The notes under the pieces are model-generated. The model did no database searches and had not been told where the DNA came from. It was given only the letters and a program-made list of their open reading frames with translations. A stretch of DNA of 45,779 nucleotides, taken from Streptomyces sp. CC208A (GTDB lineage: Bacteria; Actinomycetota; Actinomycetes; Streptomycetales; Streptomycetaceae). Made by a program: the position numbers and the translations under genes. The stretch covers positions 1-45,779 of the forward strand of contig NZ_JASCXN010000046.1 of NCBI RefSeq assembly GCF_030010625.1. The letters run 5' to 3'. Positions 8,341 to 16,893 of the stretch are shown in pieces (position 1 is the stretch's first letter; every line of letters starts with the position of its first letter).

Positions 8341-11300
8341 ATGCTGGAAGGCCGGTGGACGACGGTCACCGAGTCCGAGCACGAGCACGAGCGCCGTGGC
8401 CTGGAAGCGATCCGTCGGCGTCTGCCGGACGAGGAGCCGTGGCGCGCCTGGTCGAACTTCACGTTCACGGCGGCCAGCGGTCACGTACGCGAGATCGATC
8501 TTCTGGTGACGGCACCGGCCGGGGTATTCCTGATCGAGCTGAAGGACTGGCATGGCTCGGTGCGCGGCGGCGGCAACGACTGGGTGCAGACCACGCCCGG
8601 CGGGACCATGCGCCGGCACGGTAATCCGCTGCATCTGGCGAACCGCAAGGCCAAGGAGCTGTCGGGGCTGATCAACGGCGGTTCCCGCGGTCCCGGGGCC
8701 CGCCCGAGGATCTGGGTGGGTGAGGCGGTCTGCTTCACCGATGACAGGCTGCGGGTGACGCTTCCGGCCGCCGACATGAACGGCGTGTTCACGGTAAAGC
8801 AGCTGGTGGAGATGCTGGCCGAGCCGCCGTCCGACGCCCGGCACCGGATCACGGCCGAGACCTCCCGCCAGGTCGACGCCGCGCTGAAGAGACTGGGCAT
8901 CGCACCGATCCGCCGGCAGTACGAGGTCGGCGGCTATCTCCTCGACGCCAAAGCCTTCGACTCCGGGCCCACCTGGGCCGACTACCTGGGCCGTCACTCC
9001 CAGCTGCACGATCTGGCGTGGGTGCGGGTCTTCCTCAGCGAGCGGGGCGCCTCTGACGACGAGCGCCGCTCGGTGGAGCGGGCCGCCGCCCGTGAGGCCA
9101 TGGTGCTCAGCCGGTTCCGGCACCCGGGCGCGGTGCAGCTGAAGACGTATCTGCCGTCCGGACATCCGGCCGGCCCGGCGATCCTCTTCGACTACCACCC
9201 CGAGACGCTGCGCCTGGACGACTACCTGGTCGAGCACGGGCAGCTGCTGGATCTGGAGGGCCGCCTCGCCCTGGTCCGCCAGCTCGCCGAGACGGTGCGT
9301 TCCGCGCACTCCCGCCGGGTCCACCACCGCACGCTGTCGGCGCACGCCGTGCACGTCGTGCCGCGCGATCGCGGGCCGCGCGGGCGGGAGCTCGGCGAGG
9401 AGCAGCGCTGGCTGCGGCCGTGGCTGCAGATCGCGGACTGGCAGATCGCCAGCGGCCACAGCACCAGCAACGGCCGGCCGCTGACCCTGGCACCCACCAA
9501 TCTGTCCCGTTCTCACGTATCGGAGCAGGCCGACCCCTATCTCGCTCCTGAGCTGCGCCTCCCGAAGGCCGATCCGGTGCGCCTGGATGTCTACGGGCTG
9601 GGCGTGCTCACGTATCTGCTGGTGACGGGGCAGGCCCCGGGGGCGAGCCAGAACGAGGTCCTGGCGCACCTGGAGGCCGGTGGGAGTCTGCGCCCCAGCG
9701 CTCTGGTCGACGGGCTCCACCCGGACATCGACGATCTGGTGGAGGCATCCACCGCGTACGAGCCGGGCCGACGGCTGTCCACGGTCGACGACTTCCTAGA
9801 GATGCTGGAGTACGTCGAGGAGGCGTTCGCCGACGAACCTCCGGCGGATGAGGCAAAGACCGCAGGCGGGAACGGGAGCGGGGCCGGGGACAGCGGTCCG
9901 GCATCCGGCGGCGACCAGCAGGAGCCGGAGAAGGATCCGCTGGAGGCGGTGGCCGGGGACGTGCTGGCCGGCCGCTGGGAGGTCGTGCGCCGGCTCGGTA
10001 CGGGCTCGACGTCGCGCGCGTTCCTGGTGCGGGACCTGGAGGGCGAGCCGCGGCGGAGCGGGGCCCTGCCGGTGGCGGTGCTGAAGGTCGCGCTGAGCGA
10101 GGCCAAGCACACGATCCTGGACCAGGAGGCCGCGGTCCTGGGCCGCATCCACCGGGATTCCAGCATCATCTCGCTGTACGAGCCGGAGCCGCTCACGCTG
10201 GCCGGCCGCCGGGTCCTGGTTCTGGAGTACGTGGGCGACAGCCGGGAGCCGAAGGACCAGGACGCGGGTGCCGGAGGTGCCGGCAAGGGGCCGCGCCGCC
10301 GTGAGGACACCGTCGCGCGTCAGCTGCGGGACAACGGCCGCCTCGGCATGGACCAGCTGGAGGCGTACGGGAAGTACCTGTTCGGTGCGGTGGAGCACCT
10401 TGAGGCCGAGGGGATCTGGCACCGGGACCTCAAGCCGGACAACATCGCGATCCGGATCCGCCCCAATGGCACCCGGCAGCTGGTGCTGATCGACTTCTCG
10501 CTCGCCGGGTATCCGGCCAAGGAGATCGAGGCGGGCACTGAGGGGTACCTCGACCCCTTCGTGGGGATCGTCACGCGCGGCTCGTACGACGGGCACGCCG
10601 AGCGGTACGCGCTGGCGGTGACGCTCCACGAGATGGCGTCGAACGAGCTGCCCCGCTGGGGCGACGGCTCGGCCACCGCCCGGCAGACCGACCCGAAGAA
10701 GTGGCCGCACCCGCAGCTCGCCGCCGACGCCTTCGAGCCGGCTGTCCACGACGGCCTGGTGGCCTTCTTCCGCAAGGCGCTGGCCCGGGACGTGAAGGAC
10801 CGTTTCCCGGACCTCAAGCCGATGGAGCGGGCCTGGCAGCGCATCTTCCTCGACGCACAACGGACGACGGCACCGAGCAGCGGCCACGCTGAGAAGTCCG
10901 GGCACGGCGTGGACAACGCTGGGGCCCCGTCCGGCGCGGCAGCCAGGCCATCTGCAGTTGAGGCAGCGGGGCCGCGGATCGGGCGGGAGGACGACGACGC
11001 CCTGGCCGAGCAGGTCCGCGACCAGCAGGCCGAGCGCGCCGACCGCAGCACACCGCTGTCGGTCGCCGGCCTGACGCTCTCGGCACAGTCGCAGCTGTTC
11101 GCGATGGGGCTGAACACCGTCGGCGACGTCTTGGACTACTCGGCGCGAAAGTTCCTCACCGCGCCGGGCATGGGCTCGCGTACCCGGGAGGAGATCCAGC
11201 GCCGGCAGAAGGAGTGGAACGCCCGCCTGGGCAAGACGGCTCCCGCACCACTGAGCCCGGAGGCCCGTAAGGCGGCCGGCCAGGAGCTCACAGAGCTGGA

Positions 11301-13074
11301 GCGGACCGTCGCCGACTCGGTCGCTTCCGTCGGCGGGGACGTGCGCGATCCGCTGGTGCTCGGCCGACTGAGCCTGGACGCGCTCGCCTCCCGTCTGGTG
11401 CCCAAACCGTCCGGCGGCAGCGCCCGGTCCAACGCCACCGAGCGGGAGGCGGTCCGCCTGCTGCTGCGCCTGCCCAACGAAGAGGGCGTGCTGCCGGACG
11501 GTCTGCCCTGGGTCCGGCAGCGCGACGTCGCCGAGGCACTGGGGATGACCGCAGGCCGTATCCCGCAGATCGTGAAGAAGGCCCGCGAGCGTTGGTTCAA
11601 CGACCCGGCCCTGGGACTGCTGCGCGAGCAGGTGGTGGAGCTGCTCGCCGAGCGCGGCCGGGTGGTCCCTGCCGTCGAGCTCGCCGACGCGCTGATCGCC
11701 CGGCGGGGCACCCAGCTCGCGGAGCGGCGCGACAGGCGCGCTCTCGCTCTGTCGATCCTGCGGGCGGTGGTGGAGCGGGAGAGTTACGACAACGAGTCCC
11801 CGCAGCTCTTCCGCTACTTCCACGCCCGGATGCCGCAGGGCGCCGACCCGGTCCTCGGGCTGTTCGCCCTGGACGTCCGGGAGGGCGTCGACGGCCCGGA
11901 CACCCCGACGCTCCCCGCCCTGCAGGCATACGCCCTGAACCTGGGAGCGCGGGCCGACAAGCTGGCGGCGCTGGAGTCGCTGCCGACCGCGAGCACGGTC
12001 CTCACCGATCTGGACGCGGTGCGCCGCCCGCCCGGCAGCCTGGGCTGGGACGAGCGGCGCACCGCCGAGATCGCGGTCGCCGCCTCCACGCTGGCCGCGC
12101 TCACCCCGCGTCTGGAGATCTACCCGCGCGACCTGAGCCTGGTACGCGCGCTGCGCATCACCCAGGCCGGTGTGGTCGCCGTGCAGCCTGGCGTCGAGGA
12201 GGACCGGCAGCCGGGCCTGACGGTGGACGCCCTGCACAAGCGGGTCACCACCCGCTTCCCCGAGCTGGGCACCGACCCGCTGGCCCCGCGCGAGCTGCCC
12301 ACCGGCAGCGCCCTGGTGCGCGACCTGAAGCAGGCCGGCTTCGAGCTGAAGCTGGCCACCCGCTACGACGGGGTGCTCCGGCTGGTCCCGGACCGCCCGG
12401 CCGGGGACGCCACCACCGGGCTGACCTCGGCCAGCTGGGGCGCCTCGGCGGCACGACGGTCCGCCCCGACCCGGTACGACGAGGACACCGCGGTCGCCGC
12501 CGCCGTCAAGGCCGAACAGCGACTCGCGCACTCGGCGCGGCAGGACGGCTTCCGAGTGCTGACCGTACCGCAGCGCCGGGCCGAGAAGGCGGTACAGCTG
12601 CTGACCGAGGCTCCGTACGGGGCACGGCCGCTGTCGCTGACCGGACTGTTCGTCGCCGAGCTACGAGGTGTGGTGGGCGAGGCGGCCCGACCGACCTGGG
12701 AGACTGTGCTGAAGGCAGACGCCGCCGAGACCGGCAGCCGTCCTCACCAGCAGCTGCGTATCCGCACCGACAAGGCGTGGGGACGCATCGAGCCGAAACT
12801 GCGGGAACGGCTGGCGGCTCGGCGGGACGACGGCCCGCTACTGCTCACCGACACAGCGGTCCTTGCCCGGTACGACGCGTTCGACCTGCTCGGGCGGCTC
12901 GCGGAGGAGGCACGGCAGGGCGGCAGCCCGCTGTGGCTGCTCGTCGCGCAGTCCGACCCTGCACGGGCACCGCGGCTGGCCGGACAGAGCGTGCCGTACC
13001 AGGCGGGGTTCGACGAGTGGATCGTCGTGCCGGACGCGTGGGTGGCGCGCAGGCATCTGGTGCCAGACGCCTGA
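8341..13074 (+). CDS. pglW: BREX type 2 serine/threonine kinase PglW
   Basis: The 1577-residue protein is the kinase component of the Pgl/BREX-2 phage-defence system. An N-terminal NERD nuclease-related domain (about 25-150, with EIDLLVTAPAGVFLIELK) is followed by two kinase folds. The first (about 190-500) is a pseudokinase: its catalytic loop reads His329-Arg-Thr instead of HRD. The second (about 547-850) looks active: glycine loop GTGSTSRAF at 553, Lys582, HRDLKPDN with Asp696, and DFS at 718 in place of DFG. The C-terminal third has a helix-hairpin-helix-like segment (LTLSAQSQLFAMGLNTV) and a helix-turn-helix-like segment (RDVAEALGMTAGRIPQIV). The ATG has GGGGAG upstream. Length is slightly above what I recall for the Streptomyces coelicolor homologue. 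It heads an intact six-gene locus. Confidence 0.93.
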   Translation: MLEGRWTTVTESEHEHERRGLEAIRRRLPDEEPWRAWSNFTFTAASGHVREIDLLVTAPAGVFLIELKDWHGSVRGGGNDWVQTTPGGTMRRHGNPLHLANRKAKELSGLINGGSRGPGARPRIWVGEAVCFTDDRLRVTLPAADMNGVFTVKQLVEMLAEPPSDARHRITAETSRQVDAALKRLGIAPIRRQYEVGGYLLDAKAFDSGPTWADYLGRHSQLHDLAWVRVFLSERGASDDERRSVERAAAREAMVLSRFRHPGAVQLKTYLPSGHPAGPAILFDYHPETLRLDDYLVEHGQLLDLEGRLALVRQLAETVRSAHSRRVHHRTLSAHAVHVVPRDRGPRGRELGEEQRWLRPWLQIADWQIASGHSTSNGRPLTLAPTNLSRSHVSEQADPYLAPELRLPKADPVRLDVYGLGVLTYLLVTGQAPGASQNEVLAHLEAGGSLRPSALVDGLHPDIDDLVEASTAYEPGRRLSTVDDFLEMLEYVEEAFADEPPADEAKTAGGNGSGAGDSGPASGGDQQEPEKDPLEAVAGDVLAGRWEVVRRLGTGSTSRAFLVRDLEGEPRRSGALPVAVLKVALSEAKHTILDQEAAVLGRIHRDSSIISLYEPEPLTLAGRRVLVLEYVGDSREPKDQDAGAGGAGKGPRRREDTVARQLRDNGRLGMDQLEAYGKYLFGAVEHLEAEGIWHRDLKPDNIAIRIRPNGTRQLVLIDFSLAGYPAKEIEAGTEGYLDPFVGIVTRGSYDGHAERYALAVTLHEMASNELPRWGDGSATARQTDPKKWPHPQLAADAFEPAVHDGLVAFFRKALARDVKDRFPDLKPMERAWQRIFLDAQRTTAPSSGHAEKSGHGVDNAGAPSGAAARPSAVEAAGPRIGREDDDALAEQVRDQQAERADRSTPLSVAGLTLSAQSQLFAMGLNTVGDVLDYSARKFLTAPGMGSRTREEIQRRQKEWNARLGKTAPAPLSPEARKAAGQELTELERTVADSVASVGGDVRDPLVLGRLSLDALASRLVPKPSGGSARSNATEREAVRLLLRLPNEEGVLPDGLPWVRQRDVAEALGMTAGRIPQIVKKARERWFNDPALGLLREQVVELLAERGRVVPAVELADALIARRGTQLAERRDRRALALSILRAVVERESYDNESPQLFRYFHARMPQGADPVLGLFALDVREGVDGPDTPTLPALQAYALNLGARADKLAALESLPTASTVLTDLDAVRRPPGSLGWDERRTAEIAVAASTLAALTPRLEIYPRDLSLVRALRITQAGVVAVQPGVEEDRQPGLTVDALHKRVTTRFPELGTDPLAPRELPTGSALVRDLKQAGFELKLATRYDGVLRLVPDRPAGDATTGLTSASWGASAARRSAPTRYDEDTAVAAAVKAEQRLAHSARQDGFRVLTVPQRRAEKAVQLLTEAPYGARPLSLTGLFVAELRGVVGEAARPTWETVLKADAAETGSRPHQQLRIRTDKAWGRIEPKLRERLAARRDDGPLLLTDTAVLARYDAFDLLGRLAEEARQGGSPLWLLVAQSDPARAPRLAGQSVPYQAGFDEWIVVPDAWVARRHLVPDA

Positions 13075-13124
13075 GTCCGCTCTCATTCGTATTTGCTACG
13101 TCTCACTTCACACAGGAGCTGTCC

Positions 13125-16100
13125 GTGATCGACCGCAAGAGCCTCCTCGCCGACCTGCAGAAGCAGGTCAAGGCGGCGGAGACCGACCTTGAGCAGCAGG
13201 TAAAGGCTGTCCCCGAGGTCGGGGCGCGGCTGCGGAGCGAGTACGACCAGGCCCGGAAGCTGGGGCGTACGGCGGCGACGTGGAACGCGTGGCTCGGCGA
13301 GCGGGTCACGCAGGTCGCGGTGGCCTGGGTGCTCGGCACAGTCTTCGTGCGGTTCAGCGAGGACAACGGGCTGATCCCCGAGCCGTACATCACCGCGCCC
13401 GATGTGGCCGGGCGGGAGGTCACGCAGGCCCGGTACGAGGAGTACCTGGAGAAGAGCGCTGACCCGACCTACCGGGGATGGTTGGAGGCCGCCTTCGCCG
13501 AGCTGGGCGCCGGGCAGGCCGGGCGACTCCTGTTCGACCCCGAGCACAACCCTCTGTTCCAGATCCCGCTCTCGCATGACGGGGCGGGCGCGCTGTTGGC
13601 ATTCTGGCGGGAGCAGCGGGTCGAAGAGGGTAATAGTGGCGGTGACGCGGTGCACGTGCTCGTGCACGACTTCAGCGACCCGCTGAGCGAGGACGGTACG
13701 GATGGCTGGGACACCCGGTTCCTCGGGGACCTGTACCAGGACCTCAGTGAGGCGGCCAGGAAGACGTACGCGCTGCTGCAGACCCCGGAGTTCGTGGAGG
13801 AGTTCATCCTCGACCGGACGATGACGCCGGCGGTCCGCGAATTCGGCTTCGCCGAGCTGAAGATGATCGACCCGACCTGCGGGTCCGGGCACTTCGTGCT
13901 TGGCGCTTTCCGGCGGCTGGTGCGGATGTGGGCGGAACAGCGGCCCGAAGTGGGCCCGTATGAGCGGGTGCGGGCTGCACTGGAGTCGGTTCACGGGGTG
14001 GACCTCAACCCATTCGCGGTCGCGGTGGCTCGCTTCCGGCTCCTGGTCGCGGCCATGGCCGCGAGCGGCATCCGAACCTTCGCTGGGACGCAGGCGTACA
14101 AGTGGCCGCTCCAGCTCGCGGTCGGCGACTCCCTCATCAAGGACCGGCAGCTGGAACTGCAGCTGGGCCTGGGGCTCGGAGACGAGGAGTCGGCGGTCGG
14201 CGACCCGCTAGCCGAGTTCTCGTACGCGACGGAGGACGTGCACGAGTATGGCCGGATCCTGGAGCCGGGGCGGTACCACGTGGTCGTCGGCAACCCGCCG
14301 TACATCACCGTCAAGGACAAGAAGCTGAACCAGCTGTACCGGGAACTTTATGACACGTGTGTGCGCAAGTACGCACTGTCCGTTCCTTTCGCCCAGCGAT
14401 TCTTCGAGCTCGCCGTACGCGGTGATAGCGAGGGTCGCGGCTATGGCATGGTCGGGCAGATTACCGCCAACTCCTTCATGAAACGTGAATTTGGCTCGAC
14501 CCTGATCGAAGATTTCTTTGCGCACAAGGTTGAGCTCACCGAAGTCATCGACACCTCGGGTGCATATATTCCCGGACACGGGACTCCAACAGTCATTCTC
14601 GTTGGCACGCGCCGCGAGGGCTCCAGTCGTTCGCCCGCTATCCGCACAGTGCGAAGCGTCCAGGGAGAACCTTCCGCACCGGAAGTTCCCGAGAATGGGC
14701 ATGTCTGGCAGGCGATCACAAACCAGATCGACTGTCCCGGCTCATCGAGCCAGTGGGTTTCCGTCGACGACCTCGACCGCAACCGCTACTTCTCAAGCCA
14801 ACCCTGGGTACTCGCCGACGGCGGGCTGGAGATGTTGGAGCAGATCACCAATTCAGCCCAGTCCACGCTAGCTTCCCGTACTAAGCGAATCGGGTTCTAC
14901 GGCGTCATGGGCGCCGACGAAGCCATGTCTGCCCCACTCGGATTCTATGTTCGAAGCCGCGCCGAAGACGCGTTCGTGCGCCCCCTCGTCATCGGCGATG
15001 CCGTGCGCGACTTCGAGTTTCGCAGCGGAGACCACGCCTTCCACCCCTACAGCGAGCAGCGAAATCTCGCATTTCTGACAGAAATGCCTGAACTTGCGCG
15101 CAGCATCTGGGCATTTCGAAGCGAACTTGGAGGACGGGCCACTTTTTCCGGTGGCACCTATTTCTCGGATGGACGCCCTTGGTGGGAGTGGCACCAGATC
15201 CCCAAGGACACGGATGCACACCGCTGGGCCATCAGCTTCGCTTTCGTAGCGACGCACAATCATTTTGTGCTGGATCGGGGCGGAAGGGTGTTCAACCGTT
15301 CCGCGCCAGTAATCAAGCTACGCGAGGGGGCGACCGAGGAGGAGCATGTGCGGCTCCTTGGGCTGCTCAATAGCTCTACCGCCGGGTTCTGGCTCCGCCA
15401 GGTGAGCTATCCCAAAGGTGGTGACCCGGTGGGTGACGAGGGAGCCCGCGTCTCCGTACATCCCTGGTCGGACCGCTATGAGTTCACCGGCACCAAGCTC
15501 CAGGAATTCCCCCTACCCTCCGACTATCCCACTGCCCTCGCAACCGAGCTCGACTCCCTCGCTCAGCAGCTTTCTGCGACAACCCCCGCCGCCCTCGCCG
15601 CCGAGGCCGTCCCTACCGCCGCCGTTCTCCGCGGGGCTGAGGCCCAATACACCTCCCTCCGCGCCCGCATGGTCGCGCTCCAGGAGGAGCTGGACTGGCA
15701 GGTCTACTCGCTCTACAACCTGCACTCCGAGGACCTCCGCGTACCCGATTCCTCCGCCGTGCCGGAACTCGCCCTCGGCGAGAGGGCCTTCGAGATCGTG
15801 CTCGCGCGGCGGGTGGAGGCCGGGGAGGCCAGTGGCGAGTGGTTCAAGCGGCACGGGTCGACGCCGATCACCGAGATCCCTGCACACTGGCCCGCCGACT
15901 ACCGGGCGATCGTGCAGAACCGGATCCACGTGATCGAGTCGAACCGGGCCATCGGCATGGTCGAGCGCCCCGAGTTCAAGCGGCGCTGGGCCAGCGAGGG
16001 CTGGGACGCCATGCGGCAGAAGGCGCTGAAGTCCTGGCTGCTCGACCGGATCGAGGACCGCTCGTACTGGTTCGACGAGCAGGGCAATCCGACCGTTACC

Positions 16101-16868
16101 ACCCTCGCCCGGCTCACCGAAAGCCTGTCCACCGACGAGGACTTCACCGCCGTCGCCGAGCTGTACGCGCCCCGGCAGGACCTCACCAAGACGGTCCGCG
16201 AACTCCTCTCCGACGAGCACGTCCCCTTCGTCTCCGCTCTCCGCTACAAGCCCTCCGGGCTGAAGAAGCGCGCGGACTGGGAGCACGTCTGGGAGCTGCA
16301 GCGGGAGGAGGACGCCGCGCCGGACGAGCCCGCCAAGCGGAAGATCCGCGAGCGGACGCCGGTGCCGCCGAAGTACACCTCCGCCGACTTCCTGAAGCCG
16401 AGTTACTGGCGCGCCCGGGGCAAGCTCGATGTGCCCAAGGAGCGGTTCGTGTCGTACGGCACGGTCAACGTGCAGTCGCCCGAACTGTACGGGTGGGCCG
16501 GCTGGGACCATCTGGAGCAGGCTCTGGCCCTTGCCTCGTACGTGCAGCAGGCCGGGCTCGGCGAGGAGGAGATGGTGCCGTATCTGGCGGGTCTGCTGGA
16601 GCTGCAGCCCTGGCTGGATCAGTGGTACGGCGAGTACGACCTGGAGTTCGGGGCCTCGCCGGCCGCCGAGATCCTGGCGTTCCGGCAGCAGAAGCAGGGC
16701 GAGCTCGGGCTGACCGACGACGCCCTGCGCGTCTGGCGCCCCGCAGCCGCCACGCGCGGGCGCGGCGCTGCGAAGAAGGCCGCTGCGCCCAAGAAGAAGA
16801 CGGCCGCCGCGCAGTCCCCGGCCGACGACGTCCCGGCGGAGTCCGGCACCCCTACCGAGTCCGTCTGA
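13125..16868 (+). CDS. pglX: BREX type 2 adenine-specific DNA methyltransferase PglX
   Basis: This 1247-residue gamma-class N6-adenine methyltransferase should mark host DNA so that BREX distinguishes self from phage. The S-adenosylmethionine motif DPTCGSGHF begins at Asp249 and the catalytic NPPY motif at Asn390. The region after NPPY, where target recognition is expected, extends to about residue 800. The C-terminus ends in an Ala/Lys-rich tail. GTG 13125 is chosen because AGGAG lies at 13114-13118 and the family starts here; the frame stays open far upstream inside pglW but that part is not coding. Base composition drops between about 14340 and 15420 (line 15061-15120 is 29/60 G+C against 43/60 at 13201-13260). 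No long G tract, the phase-variation element known in some pglX genes, was seen. Confidence 0.94.
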   Translation: MIDRKSLLADLQKQVKAAETDLEQQVKAVPEVGARLRSEYDQARKLGRTAATWNAWLGERVTQVAVAWVLGTVFVRFSEDNGLIPEPYITAPDVAGREVTQARYEEYLEKSADPTYRGWLEAAFAELGAGQAGRLLFDPEHNPLFQIPLSHDGAGALLAFWREQRVEEGNSGGDAVHVLVHDFSDPLSEDGTDGWDTRFLGDLYQDLSEAARKTYALLQTPEFVEEFILDRTMTPAVREFGFAELKMIDPTCGSGHFVLGAFRRLVRMWAEQRPEVGPYERVRAALESVHGVDLNPFAVAVARFRLLVAAMAASGIRTFAGTQAYKWPLQLAVGDSLIKDRQLELQLGLGLGDEESAVGDPLAEFSYATEDVHEYGRILEPGRYHVVVGNPPYITVKDKKLNQLYRELYDTCVRKYALSVPFAQRFFELAVRGDSEGRGYGMVGQITANSFMKREFGSTLIEDFFAHKVELTEVIDTSGAYIPGHGTPTVILVGTRREGSSRSPAIRTVRSVQGEPSAPEVPENGHVWQAITNQIDCPGSSSQWVSVDDLDRNRYFSSQPWVLADGGLEMLEQITNSAQSTLASRTKRIGFYGVMGADEAMSAPLGFYVRSRAEDAFVRPLVIGDAVRDFEFRSGDHAFHPYSEQRNLAFLTEMPELARSIWAFRSELGGRATFSGGTYFSDGRPWWEWHQIPKDTDAHRWAISFAFVATHNHFVLDRGGRVFNRSAPVIKLREGATEEEHVRLLGLLNSSTAGFWLRQVSYPKGGDPVGDEGARVSVHPWSDRYEFTGTKLQEFPLPSDYPTALATELDSLAQQLSATTPAALAAEAVPTAAVLRGAEAQYTSLRARMVALQEELDWQVYSLYNLHSEDLRVPDSSAVPELALGERAFEIVLARRVEAGEASGEWFKRHGSTPITEIPAHWPADYRAIVQNRIHVIESNRAIGMVERPEFKRRWASEGWDAMRQKALKSWLLDRIEDRSYWFDEQGNPTVTTLARLTESLSTDEDFTAVAELYAPRQDLTKTVRELLSDEHVPFVSALRYKPSGLKKRADWEHVWELQREEDAAPDEPAKRKIRERTPVPPKYTSADFLKPSYWRARGKLDVPKERFVSYGTVNVQSPELYGWAGWDHLEQALALASYVQQAGLGEEEMVPYLAGLLELQPWLDQWYGEYDLEFGASPAAEILAFRQQKQGELGLTDDALRVWRPAAATRGRGAAKKAAAPKKKTAAAQSPADDVPAESGTPTESV

Positions 16869-16893
16869 GCAGGGCGAGGAGCAGACACACATC

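Noticed and set aside
11592..13124. N-terminal extension of PglX back to 11592
   Set aside because: This is an out-of-frame reading of pglW coding sequence with Arg/Pro/Gly-rich, non-protein-like composition.
13125..16868. Phase-variable G tract in pglX
   Set aside because: Known for some Streptomyces pglX genes, but reading through this gene I saw no homopolymer run long enough.
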